Assembly (NCBI RefSeq): GCF_027579695.1
Contig: NC_083590.1
Location: 19,018,799 to 19,082,798 of the forward strand
Length of the DNA: 64,000 nucleotides
Direction of reading: 5' to 3'
DNA from: Neoarius graeffei
Taxonomy: Eukaryota; Chordata; Actinopteri; Siluriformes; Ariidae
Shown here: piece by piece, positions 12,907-22,170 of the stretch
How the letters are laid out: each line of letters begins with the position of its first letter
Numbering within the stretch: the stretch's first letter is position 1
Made by a program: the position numbers and the translations under genes
The notes under the pieces: model-generated
The model's input: the letters and a program-made list of their open reading frames with translations, nothing else
Database searches by the model: none
What the model was told of the DNA's origin: nothing

Positions 12907-15900
12907 GACAACAGTAATGTCATCAGGACCAGATCTCAAAGGACAATCACCAGGAAAACTGCATTCAAATCTTTACCGCCAGTATGTAAATGTAGGCCTG
13001 TCTAACTGACTTTATAATTTATGAGTTAACTATTACTGGTATTATTAAATGGTACAAACAGGTGTGTGGTCTTGTTAAAGCAGTTAACTTTCCTTAAATA
13101 ATATTGGCTGCCTTTGAGTGCTCTATCAGATGTATTCCATTCAGCTAGCATGATACTGAACAAGTCGAAGACGGAATATATCTGATAGACCACGAAAAAA
13201 AGCTGGCCAATATTATTATTATTACACACACATACACATTCCCTTCATATCAGCATTCTCGAAGGCCAACGCTAGCTTATCCACAAATTGGTGCTGTTAG
13301 CACGGCAGTCCACTTACCTTACAGCTGGTGTAGCATTGAGCAGTAGTATTAGTGAAGGTCAACACTAGCTTACCTGTGACTTGGTGCTGTTAGCGCGGCA
13401 GTCCAGTTACCTTCCAGCCAGTGTAGTGTTAGCGAAGGCCAATGCTAGCGCAGTCAAGCAGATTTTTTCCCCCCGTTTAATTTACTTAGTTACTTTTAAA
13501 ATCAACATTGACAACTACACACAATGGAGCGGCCTGACAAGCAAAATTCTCTCAAAATCTTCCCTTTTGCACTAACAAACCGGGCGGCCATGTTTGTTTA
13601 CAAATTTTCCCAGTCGCTCGCTAGTGCGGAAGTTTTTCATCTCCGATATGTGATGTCATGTTGTCTTGACAATCATATATTGTAAACCATATTCAGTGCT
13701 TATTCTCCATTGGGTAGAGTGACGTAATACATGTAGGATAAGCGATTTGCAAACAATATTGCATGCTATGAAACCAAATGAATGAAACCCGCTAGAAGGC
13801 AATAGAACACGTTTTTATTCCATTGAAAAAGTGTCCTGTATGTATAATAATATGTAATAACGTTATTGTCGAATAATAAATCATGACACTGTTTTGGATT
13901 CCTCACAGGAACTCAATACTCCATCAACATCATGTTCCATGTAAGTTGCAATTAATGGATTGTATATAGGATTTCATTAGCCTAATAACCCACACACCTC
14001 AAATTTAAAAAGATGGATGCGAGTCATGCATGGATGTGAGTTTGCACCAAGATTGCATTGCAAGAAACAGTTCGGGTGGTGCTGCAATTACTTTATCCAC
14101 TCCAATGTACTGTACTGAAAGTAAAATATTACAGTATTTAGATCAGTTATGTTGCTTTCTGACCAATAGGTGGCATAATTGGGTTTTTTATTAGCGTGTG
14201 TTTGATTAAAATATGTCAGTAAAATAAGTGCACTTATTGTACAGTGTAATAGAAATAATCAATCAATGAGATAATCAGTGAATTTAGACAACCTCATGGA
14301 TTAATGTTGTTATTGTTACTTTGCACTTTGGGCCTGTTATAGCACTGCTATATGACAGTTATGTGAAAAAAATAAATACTTGCTGAATTAAGGAGTGAGT
14401 TTAGATCACTCTTTGCAAAGAACTTGATTTAACATCTAATGTGCAACTTATGATCCTTCTTTCTACCCCATTTTAGTACTTTCCAAAACCAGGAGTCACT
14501 GAAACATACAGTGGTGCTTGAAAGTTTGTGAACCCTTTAGAATTCTCTAGATTTCTGCATAAATATGATGTGAAACATCATCAGATTTTCACACAAGTCC
14601 TAAAAGTAGATAAAGAGAACCCAGTTAAACAAATGAGTTAGACTTGAAAATATTAGACTTGGTCATTTATTTATTGAGGAAAATGATCAAACATTGCATA
14701 TCTGTGAGTGGCAAAAGTATGTGAACCTTTGCTTTCAGTATCTGGTGTGACTCCCTTGTGCAGCAATAACTGCAACTAAACATTTCCGGTAACTGTTGAT
14801 CAGTCCTGCACACCGGCTTGGAGGAATTTCAGCCCATTCCTCCATACAGAACAGCTTCAACTCTGGGATGTTGGTGGGTTTCCTCACATGAATGTTAGGG
14901 TTTTGCTGGGATTCGAACCTGGTTCGTTGGTGTGATGATCCAGCAAACCCCCACTAGGCCACCAGGGGAATGATTCAAATGCAGAGGCGTGAGGCGGAAG
15001 TAGAAAAAGTAACAAAAGGTTTATTTATACTATGTACACTATATACAATCCAAGGCAAAACAAAAAAAAAAACAAAAACAAAGAGTATAATTCAAAAAGA
15101 AAAAGGCAAAAATGCAAAAGCTCAGAAGATCCACAAAACACAGTACAAAGGAAACTGGAGATAAACATAACAGCACAAAGACTCCGTGACAAGAGGACTG
15201 AACTCAGGGGTATAAATACACAAACTAATTAAGGACACAGGTGAAGATAATTAGGACTAACAGGCAATTAACACAGACACAAAACACAGGAACAGTGGCG
15301 GCCTCTAGAGGCCAAAATAAATATGACACGAAAAGGAAATAACAGCGGCCTCTAGAGGCCAAAACAGTCCAAGTCCTAACAGGACCCCCCCCTCTAGGAG
15401 CGTCTCCTGACGTTCCCAGGGCGATCCGGATGGGCCGAATGGAAGTCCCGACACAGTTCTTTATCCAGGACATCCCGAGCAGGAACCCAGCAGCGCTCCT
15501 CAGGACCATAGCCCTCCCAGTCCACCAGATATTGCAACCCGCCGCGGACCCGGCGGGAGTCAAGCAGGCGATGCACAGTGAACACAGTCTGCCCCTGGAA
15601 GATGCGGGGGGGTGGGGGGTTCCTAGGGGCAGGGGCATACGTAGACGTCAGTACAGGCCGCAACAGGGAAACATGGAAAGTGGGGTTGATCCTCAGAGTC
15701 CGGGGCAACTGGAGCCGGTAGGAGACAGGGTTCACCCTGCGCACCACCTTGAAGGGGCCAATGTAGCGAGGAGCAAGCTTGCGGTTCTCCACCCGCAGCG
15801 GAAGGTCCTTAGTGGACAGCCAAACCCGCTGCCCAGGGCGGAAAGTGTGTGCAGGTCTTCTATGGCGGTTGGCCTGAGTCTGGTTGGTTCTGGAGGTGGT

Positions 15901-18900
15901 ATGCGTTCCGTAGGTCCAACTTGGTGAAGACGGTGGCGCCTTGGAGCAGGTCGAAAGCAGTGGACATCAGCGGAAGGGGATATCGGTTGCGCACAGTGAT
16001 CTTGTTCAGGCCCCTGTAGTCAATACATGGTCGAAGCCCCCCATCCTTCTTGCCGACAAAGAAGAAGACGGCACCAGCAGGTGAGGTGGAGGGTTGAATG
16101 AACCCAGAGACCAGGGCGTCTTTGAGGTATTCCTCCATAGCCTTGCATTCTGGCTGAGAGAGGGAAAACAGTCTGCCACGAGGAGGGGTAGTCCCAGGGA
16201 GCAAGTCGATGGCACAGTCGTAGGCCCGGTGCGGAGGAAGAACAGCGGCCCTGCTCTTGCTGAATACCTCCTTGAGATCCCAGTACTCTGTGGGAACTTG
16301 AGGTAACTCGGTGAGATCAGGGGGCTCGGCAGGAGACACAGGAGAGCTAGAGAGCAGACAAGAGGCATGGCATGCAGGGCCCCATTCCACAACCTGGCTT
16401 GTTACCCAGTCTATGCGAGGGTTGTGGCGAGTAAGCCAAGGAAGGCCTAGAATAACTGGGAACTCAGGTGAAGGAATCAGGTGCAGGGATATTTCTTCCT
16501 TGTGACCTTGAGACTGGAGGAAGACTGGAGAAGTAACTTGAGTGACTCTTCCATCACCTAACGCTTGGCCATCGAGGGCAGACACAGACAAAGGGACTTC
16601 AAGAGGTGCAGTAGGTATATTGATGCTTTGGGCGAAGTGAATATCCATAAAGTTCCCAGCCGCCCCTGAGTCTATCAAAGCTTGACAAGAGTGGACAGAC
16701 TCACCCCAGGAGATGGAGACCGGGATGTAGATTCCTTGGCCAGGGAGTCCGGGAGAGAGGGTAGGCCCCGTCACAACCCTCCCTCGGCTGGACGGGGCGG
16801 TCCTTTTCCCAAGAGTTCGGGACATGATGCTCGGAAGTGACCAGGCTTGCCACAGTAGATGCAGCACTTGTCCCTCCTTCTGCGCTCCCTCTCAGATGCG
16901 GAGAGGCGAGTACGACCCACTTGCATGGGTTCTGGACAGTCACTGAGGGAGGTAGACGGTCTCCAGGTAGAGGTAGGGAGGCTGGGGGGGCTCAAGGCTT
17001 GGTGGCGTTCTCTCATCCTGTTGTCCAGACGAATAGCATGTGAGATGAGGGTTTCGAGGTCACTTGGGCATCCAATAGAGGCCAGACCGTCCTTGATGGG
17101 GTCAGACAGACCATGGTGGAAGGCTGACACCAGGGCAGTCTCGTTCCATCCACTTACTGCTGCGAGTGTTCGGAACGAGATGGCGTAATCTGCAACGCTT
17201 CCTCCTTGCCGGATGGACATGAGCTTTCGGGCTGCGTCGGTACTGATGTCTGCCTGATCGAAGACCCGAAGCATCTCTTCAGAAAACAGCTGGAAATCAA
17301 AGCACTCAGGTCCCTGTCTTTGCCAGATAGCAGTAGCCCAGGCTCGCGCCTTACCAGCTAATAAGGTGATCACAAAGGCAATCTTGCGGCGATCCGTAGT
17401 GTAGGTGGTAGGCTGAAGCTCAAAGGTGAGTTGACACTGGGTAAGGAACTCTCGGCACTCACTGTGCTTGCCGTCGTACCTCTGTGGTGCAGGAAGGCTG
17501 GGTTCGCGAGGTGAAGAAGGCAGCATGGCAGGAGGCACTGGAGCAGGAGTGGGAGCTGGATCAGGAGCAGGAACTGGATCAGGAGCAGGAGATGCAGGCA
17601 GAGATGTCAGCCTTGCCAGGGTTTTCCCAATTTGCTGAAGCAGTTCCTCGTGGCGAGCAAGGGCCTCACGTTGGCTGGTGAGCGTACGTCCATGAGCGTC
17701 CATGGTCGCCCCGAAGCGTGTCAAAGCTGCCATAATTCCCTGAAGGTTGGCCGGGTAGACAGTTGAAGCAGCCTCTGCTGAGTCGGTCATGACGGAGTCT
17801 TTCTGTTAGGGTTTTGCTGGGATTCGAACCTGGTTCGTTGGTGTGATGATCCAGCAAACCCCCACTAGGCCACCAGGGGAATGACTCAAATGCAGAGGCG
17901 TGAGGCGGAAGTAGAAAAAGTAACAAAAGGTTTATTTATACTATGTACACTATATACAATCCAAGGCAAAAAAAAAAAAAAGAGTATAATTCAAAAAGAA
18001 AAAGGCAAAAATGCAAAAGCTCAGAAGATCCACAAAACACAGTACAAAGGAAACTGGAGATAAACATAACAGCACAAAGACTCCGTGACAAGAGGACTGA
18101 ACTCAGGGGTATAAATACACAAACTAATTAAGGACACAGGTGAAGATAATTAGGACTAACAGGCAATTAACAAAAAAAAAACACAAAACACAGGAACAGT
18201 GGCGGCCTCTAGAGGCCAAAATAAATATGACACGAAAAGGAAATAACAGCGGCCTCTAGAGGCCAAAACAGTCCAAGTCCTAACAATGAACTGCTCGCTT
18301 CAGGTCCTTCCATAACATTTCGATTGGATTAAGGTCAGGACTTTGACTTGGCCATTCCAAAACATTAACTTTATTCTTCTTTAACCATTCTTTGGTAGAA
18401 CGACTTGTGTGCTTAGGGTCGTTGTCTTGCTGCATGACCCACCTTCTCTTGAGATTCAGTTCATGGACAGATGTCCTGACATTTTCCTTTAGAATTCGCT
18501 GGTATAATTCAGAATTCATTGTTTCACCAATGATGGCAAGACATTCTGGCCCAGATGCAGCAAAACAGGCCCAAACCATGATACTACCACCACCATGTTT
18601 CACAGATGGGATAAGGTTCTTATGCTGGAATGCAGTGTTTTCCTTTCTCCAAACATAACGCTTCTCATTTAAACCAAAATGTTCTATTTTGGTCTCATCC
18701 ATCCACAAAACATTTTTCCAATAGCCTTCTGGCTTGTCCACATGATCTTTAGCAAACTGCAGATGAGCAGCAACATTCTTTTTGGAGAGCAGTCTCTTTC
18801 TCCTTGCAACCCTGCCATGCACACCATTGTTGTTCAGTGTTCTCTGGATGGTGAACTCATGAACATTCACATTAGCTAGTGTGAGACAGGCCTTCAGTTG

Positions 18901-19547
18901 CTTAGAAGTTACCCTGGGGTCCTTTGTGACCTTGTCGACTATTACATGCCTTGCTCTTGGAGTGATCTTTGTTAGTCGACCACTCCTACGGAGGGTAACA
19001 ATGGTCTTGAATTTCCTCCATTTGTACACAATCTGTCTGACTGTGGATTGGTGGAGTCCAAACTCTTTAGAGATGGTTTTGTAACCTTTTCCAGTCTGAT
19101 GAGCATCAACAACACTTTTTCTGAGGTCCTCAGAAATCTCCTTTGTTCGTGCCATGATACACTTCCACAAACATGTGTTGTGAAGATCAGACTTTGATAG
19201 ATCCCTGTTCTTTAAATAAAACAGGGTGCCCATTCACACCTGATTGTCATCCCACTGATTGAAAACACCGGACTCTAATTTCACCTTCAAATTAACTGCT
19301 AATCCTAGAGGTTCACATACATTTGCCACTCACAGATACGTAATATTGGATCATTTTCCTCAATAAATAAATAAATGACCAAGTATAATATTTTTGTCTC
19401 ATTTGTTTAACTGGGTTCTCTTTTTCTACTTTTAAGACTTGTGTGAAAATTTGATGATGTTTTAGGTCATATTTTTGCAGAAATATAGAAAATTCAAAGG
19501 GTTCACAAACTTTCAAGCACCACTGTAAACGATGTGTGAGAAGTTAA
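12907..19547 (+). CDS. Possible exons of an unrecognised spliced gene, last exon hit by Tc1
   Basis: Three segments have plausible splice borders and agreeing phases. Exon A is 12907-12981 (25 codons, after CTGCAG and before GTATGT), rich in Arg, Thr and Lys. Exon B is 13909-13940 (32 nt, after TTCCTCACAG and before GTAAGT). Exon C begins at 14477 after CCCATTTTAG and runs 32 nt to the TA where the Tc1 lies; without the insertion it would continue from 19528 to a stop at 19545-19547. With the insertion it reaches a stop a few codons into the Tc1 terminal repeat. No start exon was found and I do not recognise the peptide. Short exons like these can arise by chance. Confidence 0.3.
13096..13862 (+). 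repeat. Unnamed dispersed repeat U1, copy 1 (uninterrupted)
   Basis: This segment is repeated in inverted orientation in the pieces left of 45270, at 49242-49580 and at 50366-50827. It contains an imperfect tandem of about 110 bp built on GGTGCTGTTAGC..GGCAGTCCA (about 13262-13450) and a hairpin-like motif around CATTCAGCTAGCATGAT. No coding potential is evident. It gives the unoccupied version of the hAT target at 13641-13660. Confidence 0.7.
14893..15381 (-). repeat. 3' LTR of the sushi-type element
   Basis: It runs TGTTAGG..CCTAACA on the plus strand and matches the 17804-18285 LTR except for length changes in A-rich tracts and few substitutions. The adjoining interior on the right (15382-15396) holds a C run, read on the element strand as the polypurine tract GAGGGGGGGGTCC next to TGTTAGG. 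Confidence 0.9.
15394..15895 (-). pseudogene. pol: pol 3' fragment: integrase GPF module and chromodomain
   Basis: The frame enters from the deletion junction near 15895 and stops at 15394. It has an integrase C-terminal GPF motif (IGPFKVV) followed by a chromodomain with [11 protein letters not shown] and CWVP near the end. In chromoviruses this domain directs integration to marked chromatin. The integrase catalytic core that should precede it is absent. Confidence 0.85.
15860..16828 (-). pseudogene. pol: pol 5' fragment: protease and truncated reverse transcriptase
   Basis: The frame continues from the -1 shift site. An aspartic protease has the active-site triplet in [10 protein letters not shown], with ILGLPW downstream. 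Reverse transcriptase follows ([19 protein letters not shown], then [11 protein letters not shown]). Just past LRNAYH the sequence leaves the family pattern and stops at 15860-15862. The bases there fit the integrase C-terminal part in another frame, so this is an internal deletion. The YxDD active site is lost. Confidence 0.85.
16765..16810 (-). promoter_or_regulatory. -1 programmed frameshift signal of gag-pol
   Basis: On the minus strand the heptamer GGGAAAA (16810-16804) sits in the gag frame as G GGA AAA. A 5-nt spacer (16803-16799) and a perfect 8-bp GC-rich stem follow: GACGGGGC at 16791-16798 and GCCCCGTC at 16765-16772 on the plus strand, with an 18-nt loop. The loop contains GGGAGGG on the element strand and CCCTCTCTCCC lies just downstream, so a pseudoknot is possible. 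The pol frame is exactly -1 to gag. PEG10 uses the related GGGAAAC. Confidence 0.8.
16771..17790 (-). CDS. gag: Gag of the sushi-type element
   Basis: 339 residues with no internal stop. The Met at 17790 lies directly after the primer site. There is a helical N-terminal part, a Pro/Ala linker (about 66-103), a retrotransposon gag (capsid-type) domain (about 104-265), the motif EPMQVGR and one zinc knuckle C310-x2-C313-x4-H318-x4-C323. Gag would package element RNA into cytoplasmic particles. The layout matches sushi-ichi and PEG10/RTL gag. The last residues overlap the frameshift site and the stop lies inside its stem. Confidence 0.88.
   Translation of the reverse strand: MTDSAEAASTVYPANLQGIMAALTRFGATMDAHGRTLTSQREALARHEELLQQIGKTLARLTSLPASPAPDPVPAPDPAPTPAPVPPAMLPSSPREPSLPAPQRYDGKHSECREFLTQCQLTFELQPTTYTTDRRKIAFVITLLAGKARAWATAIWQRQGPECFDFQLFSEEMLRVFDQADISTDAARKLMSIRQGGSVADYAISFRTLAAVSGWNETALVSAFHHGLSDPIKDGLASIGCPSDLETLISHAIRLDNRMRERHQALSPPSLPTSTWRPSTSLSDCPEPMQVGRTRLSASERERRRRDKCCIYCGKPGHFRASCPELLGKGPPRPAEGGL
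17792..17802 (-). promoter_or_regulatory. Self-priming primer-binding site
   Basis: One nucleotide inside the 5' LTR the element strand reads AAAGACTCCGT. It is an 11-nt perfect complement of ACGGAGTCTTT inside the LTR (18076-18086), about 25-30 nt downstream of the TATA box TATTTATA (18110-18117), where the RNA 5' end should be. There is no TGG tRNA-type site. Tf1 and sushi elements prime this way. Confidence 0.8.
17804..18285 (-). repeat. 5' LTR of the sushi-type element
   Basis: 482 bp with TG..CA ends. On the element strand it holds a TATA box (18110-18117), the self-complementary primer segment (18076-18086) and an AATAAA-type signal (about 17930-17938). It abuts the ATGAA target duplication at 18286. 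Confidence 0.88.
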
Positions 19548-19728
19548 TTGTAATGGCGATTAACACTATAGTAAAATGTAAAGGTTGTAAAGCTGTATCG
19601 AATTTTGAAGACTGAACAAACAGACTTAACCATCTGCAGCAGTAATACAGGCTGTCAGATCTCACACACTCCATTAACATCAGTCAGTTTTCGATTTTAG
19701 AGCTACTAGTTACTCTAAAACTACTAAA
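19548..19728. other. Unique-looking spacer
   Basis: AT-rich sequence between the Tc1 and a SINE. I see no gene or repeat signature in it. Confidence 0.4.
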
Positions 19729-20048
19729 TTCTGGGTTCGAACCTCATGGCTGATGGGGGCCTTTCTGTGTGGATTTTGCATGTTCTCCCCGTGTCTGCTT
19801 GGGTTTTCTCCAGGTGCTCCGGTTTCTTCCCACAATTCAAAGACATGCAGATTAGATAAAATACCCAGCCAGTGGGGTTGCATGAGCCAGTGCATATTTA
19901 GTGCCAGTCCCAAGCCTGGATAGACTGGGGAGGGTTGTGTCAGGAAAGGCATCTGGTGTAAAAACCTATGCCAAATTAAATATGCGGCTCATAATGAGCC
20001 GCTGTGGTGACCCCTAATGGGAGCAGCCGAAAGAAGAAGTAGTAGTAG
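19729..20048 (+). mobile_element. tRNA-derived SINE, 5' truncated, GAAGAAGTAGTAG tail
   Basis: It begins at a Pol III B-box-like GGTTCGAACCTC, shares the GCATGTTCTCCCCGTGTC and CTCCGGTTTC core with the V-SINE-type copies elsewhere, then has a different 3' half ending GGTGACCCCTAATGGGAGCA and a GAAGAAGTAGTAG tail. The A box end is missing. Confidence 0.65.
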
Positions 20049-20315
20049 TTATTCTTAATTACTAGTTAAAATACAACCCCAAGTCCAAAAAAGTTGGGAC
20101 ATTGCGTAAAACAAAAATAAAAACAGAATGTGAAGATTTACAAGTCATGGAAACCCTATATTTCATTGAAAATAGTACAAAGACAACATATCAAATGTTG
20201 AAACTGAGAAATTTTATTGCTTTTTGAAAAATATATGCTCATTTTGAATTTGATGTCAACAACATGTTTCAGAAAAGTTGGGACAGGGGAAACAAAAGAC
20301 TGAAAAAGTTGTGCA

Positions 20316-21415
20316 ATGCAAAAAAAAAAAACTATTTTGGTTAATTGGCAACAGGTCAATAAGATAACTGGGTATAAAAAGAGCATCCCAGAGAGGCAGA
20401 GTCTCTCAGAAGTAAAGATGGGGAGGAGTTCACCACTCTGTGAAAGACTGCATGGGCAAACAGCGCAGCATTTCAAGAATAACGTTCCTCAATGTAAAAT
20501 TGCAAAGAATTTGGGGATCACATCATCTATGGTCCATAATATCATTAAAAGATTCAGAGAATCTGGAGAAATCTCTGTATGCAAGAGATAAGGCTGAAAA
20601 CTGACATTGGATGCCTGTGATCTTCAGGCCCTCAGGAGACACTGCATTAAAAGCAGACACGTGTCTGTAGTGGAAATCACTGTATGGGCTCAGGAACACT
20701 TCAGAAAGCCATCGTCTGTGAAAACAGTTCATTACTGCATCCACAAATGCAAGTTAAAACCAGATATAAACAATATCCAGAAACACCACCACCTTCTCTG
20801 GGCCCGAGCTCTTTTACAATAGACTGAGGCAAAGTGGAAAATTGTCCCGAGGTCTGACGAATCAAAAATAGAAATTAATTTTAGAAATCATGGACACCAC
20901 ATCTTCCAGGCTAAAGAGGAGTGGAACCATCTGGCTTGATATCAGTGCACAGTTCAAAAGCCAGTATCTGTGATGATGAGGGTGCATTAGTGCACATGAC
21001 GTGGGTAGCTTGTACATCTGGGAAGGCCTCATTAATGCTGAAGGATATGTACACGTTTCAGAGCAATATGCTGCCATCCAGACAAAATCCTGTTTCAGAG
21101 AAGGCCTTCCTTCTTTCAGCAAGGCAATGCCAAACCACTTTCTGCACATATTAAAACTGCATGGCTCCACAGTAAGAGAGTCTGGGTGCTAAACTGGCCT
21201 GCCTGCAGTCCAGACCTGTCTCCCATTTAAAACATTTGGTGCATTATGAATCACAAAATGCGACAAAGGAGACCTCAAACTGTTGAGCAACTGAAATTGT
21301 ATATCAGGCAAGAATGGGACAACATTTCTCTTTCAAAACTACAACAATTGGTCTCCTCAGTTCCCAAACATTTACAAAGTGTTGTTAAAAGTAGAGGTGG
21401 TGCAACACAGTGGTA
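20316..21415 (+). pseudogene. Decayed Tc1 transposase (Tc1-A)
   Basis: Reading across frames shows Tc1 transposase order: helix-turn-helix (HNIIKRFRESGEIS), the first Asp in RSDESK, the second motif changed to QQGNAKPLS (Asp replaced by Gly), then WPACSPDLSPI followed by a stop, and a C-terminal tail ending GGATQW. There are at least six stops, so it is inactive. Confidence 0.8.
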
Positions 21416-21856
21416 AACACGCCCCTGTGCCAACTTTTCTGAAATGTGTTGCTGACATCAAATTCAAAATGAGCATATATTTTTCAAAAAACAATGAAAT
21501 CTCTGTTTCAACATCTGATAGTTGACTTTGTACTAATTTTCAATGAAATATAGGTTTTCCATCATTTGCAAATTATCGCATTCTGGTTTTTTTTCACAAT
21601 TTATGTATTGATTTTCCATATTAATGAACATACATTCACAAACACAACAATACAACACTCAAAAACAGAAACCCCTCAAACCCCCCACCTCACCCACACT
21701 CCAATAGGATCTACAGTAAATAAAGGGGTCATAAAGATTGTGGCCTCAGTCCTTGTCCAGGCATTTGAATACAACCCCGATTCCAAAAAAGTTGGGACAA
21801 AGTACAAATTGTAAATAAAAACGGAATGCAATAATTTACAAATCTCAAAAACTGAT

Positions 21857-22170
21857 TGTAGCGAGAATCGCGTGTGGGTGGAGCACAGAGGACGGCAGGA
21901 CAGAGATCAGGTTTGACTATCGGCTTTATTGCCACACTTTTCAGGTTTGCAATAACGTTCAACTAGCGAGAGAGACACACACACACACAGCGTCTCATCC
22001 GGGGATGATCTCCTCTGCTCTCGCTCTCCCTCCTTAAATAGGGCGGATTACTGGGGAGAACACACAAAACACAGGTTAATGACACTCAGGTGAAGCGATT
22101 CTGCCACTTACCTTCCCCAACTCCGCCCTCCTGTCACAGACCGGTGCTTGACCACGCCCCCGCTGCCACA
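21857..22170 (-). repeat. 3' LTR of the Gmr1-like element
   Basis: 314 bp, differing from the right LTR by three substitutions by eye. On the minus strand it carries TATTTAAG and AATAAA signals. A polypurine tract GGTGGGGGTA on the element strand (22171-22180) sits immediately inside it. Confidence 0.92.

Larger units (their letters stand above)
14893..18285 (-). mobile_element. Tf1/sushi-type Ty3/gypsy LTR retrotransposon, internally deleted
   Basis: LTRs of 489 and 482 bp (TG..CA) are flanked by the 5-bp duplication ATGAA (14888-14892 and 18286-18290). In minus-strand order it holds a self-priming site, gag with one CCHC knuckle, a -1 frameshift signal, protease, the start of reverse transcriptase, then after a deletion the integrase GPF module and a chromodomain. 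Most of reverse transcriptase, RNase H and the integrase core are missing. The LTRs differ mainly in poly-A lengths, so the insertion is young. Chromodomain plus self-priming point to the Tf1/sushi group, related to PEG10 and other Mart genes. Confidence 0.9.
14735..19155 (-). pseudogene. Tc1 transposase, frame otherwise open but split by the LTR insertion
   Basis: The frame runs from Met at 19155 down to 18286 (290 codons) and its C-terminal 50 codons lie on the far side of the LTR element, from 14887 to the stop at 14735-14737. That totals about 340 residues, the usual Tc1 length. An N-terminal helix-turn-helix region is followed by the DDE domain: Asp153 (WMDETK), Asp244 (QQDNDPKHT) and Glu279 (SPDLNPIE), a DD34E spacing. 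I see no stop or frameshift in either part. The transposase would cut and paste its own element in the nucleus. A longer upstream Met at 19233 is possible, but MARTKE is the family's usual start. Confidence 0.85.
14509..19525 (-). mobile_element. Tc1-like transposon (Tc1-D), split by an LTR element
   Basis: Terminal repeats begin CAGTGGTGCTTGAAAGTTTG on the left and match the right end in reverse complement. Both ends are flanked by TA (14507-14508 and 19526-19527), the target duplication of Tc1/mariner elements. Without the sushi-type insertion (14893-18285) and one copy of its ATGAA duplication, the element is about 1.62 kb, a usual Tc1 length. Confidence 0.9.

Noticed and set aside
14893-18285. 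Endogenous retrovirus with envelope
   Set aside because: No envelope frame, 5-bp duplication, self-priming site and chromodomain: a sushi-type retrotransposon. The Gmr1-like element also has no envelope.
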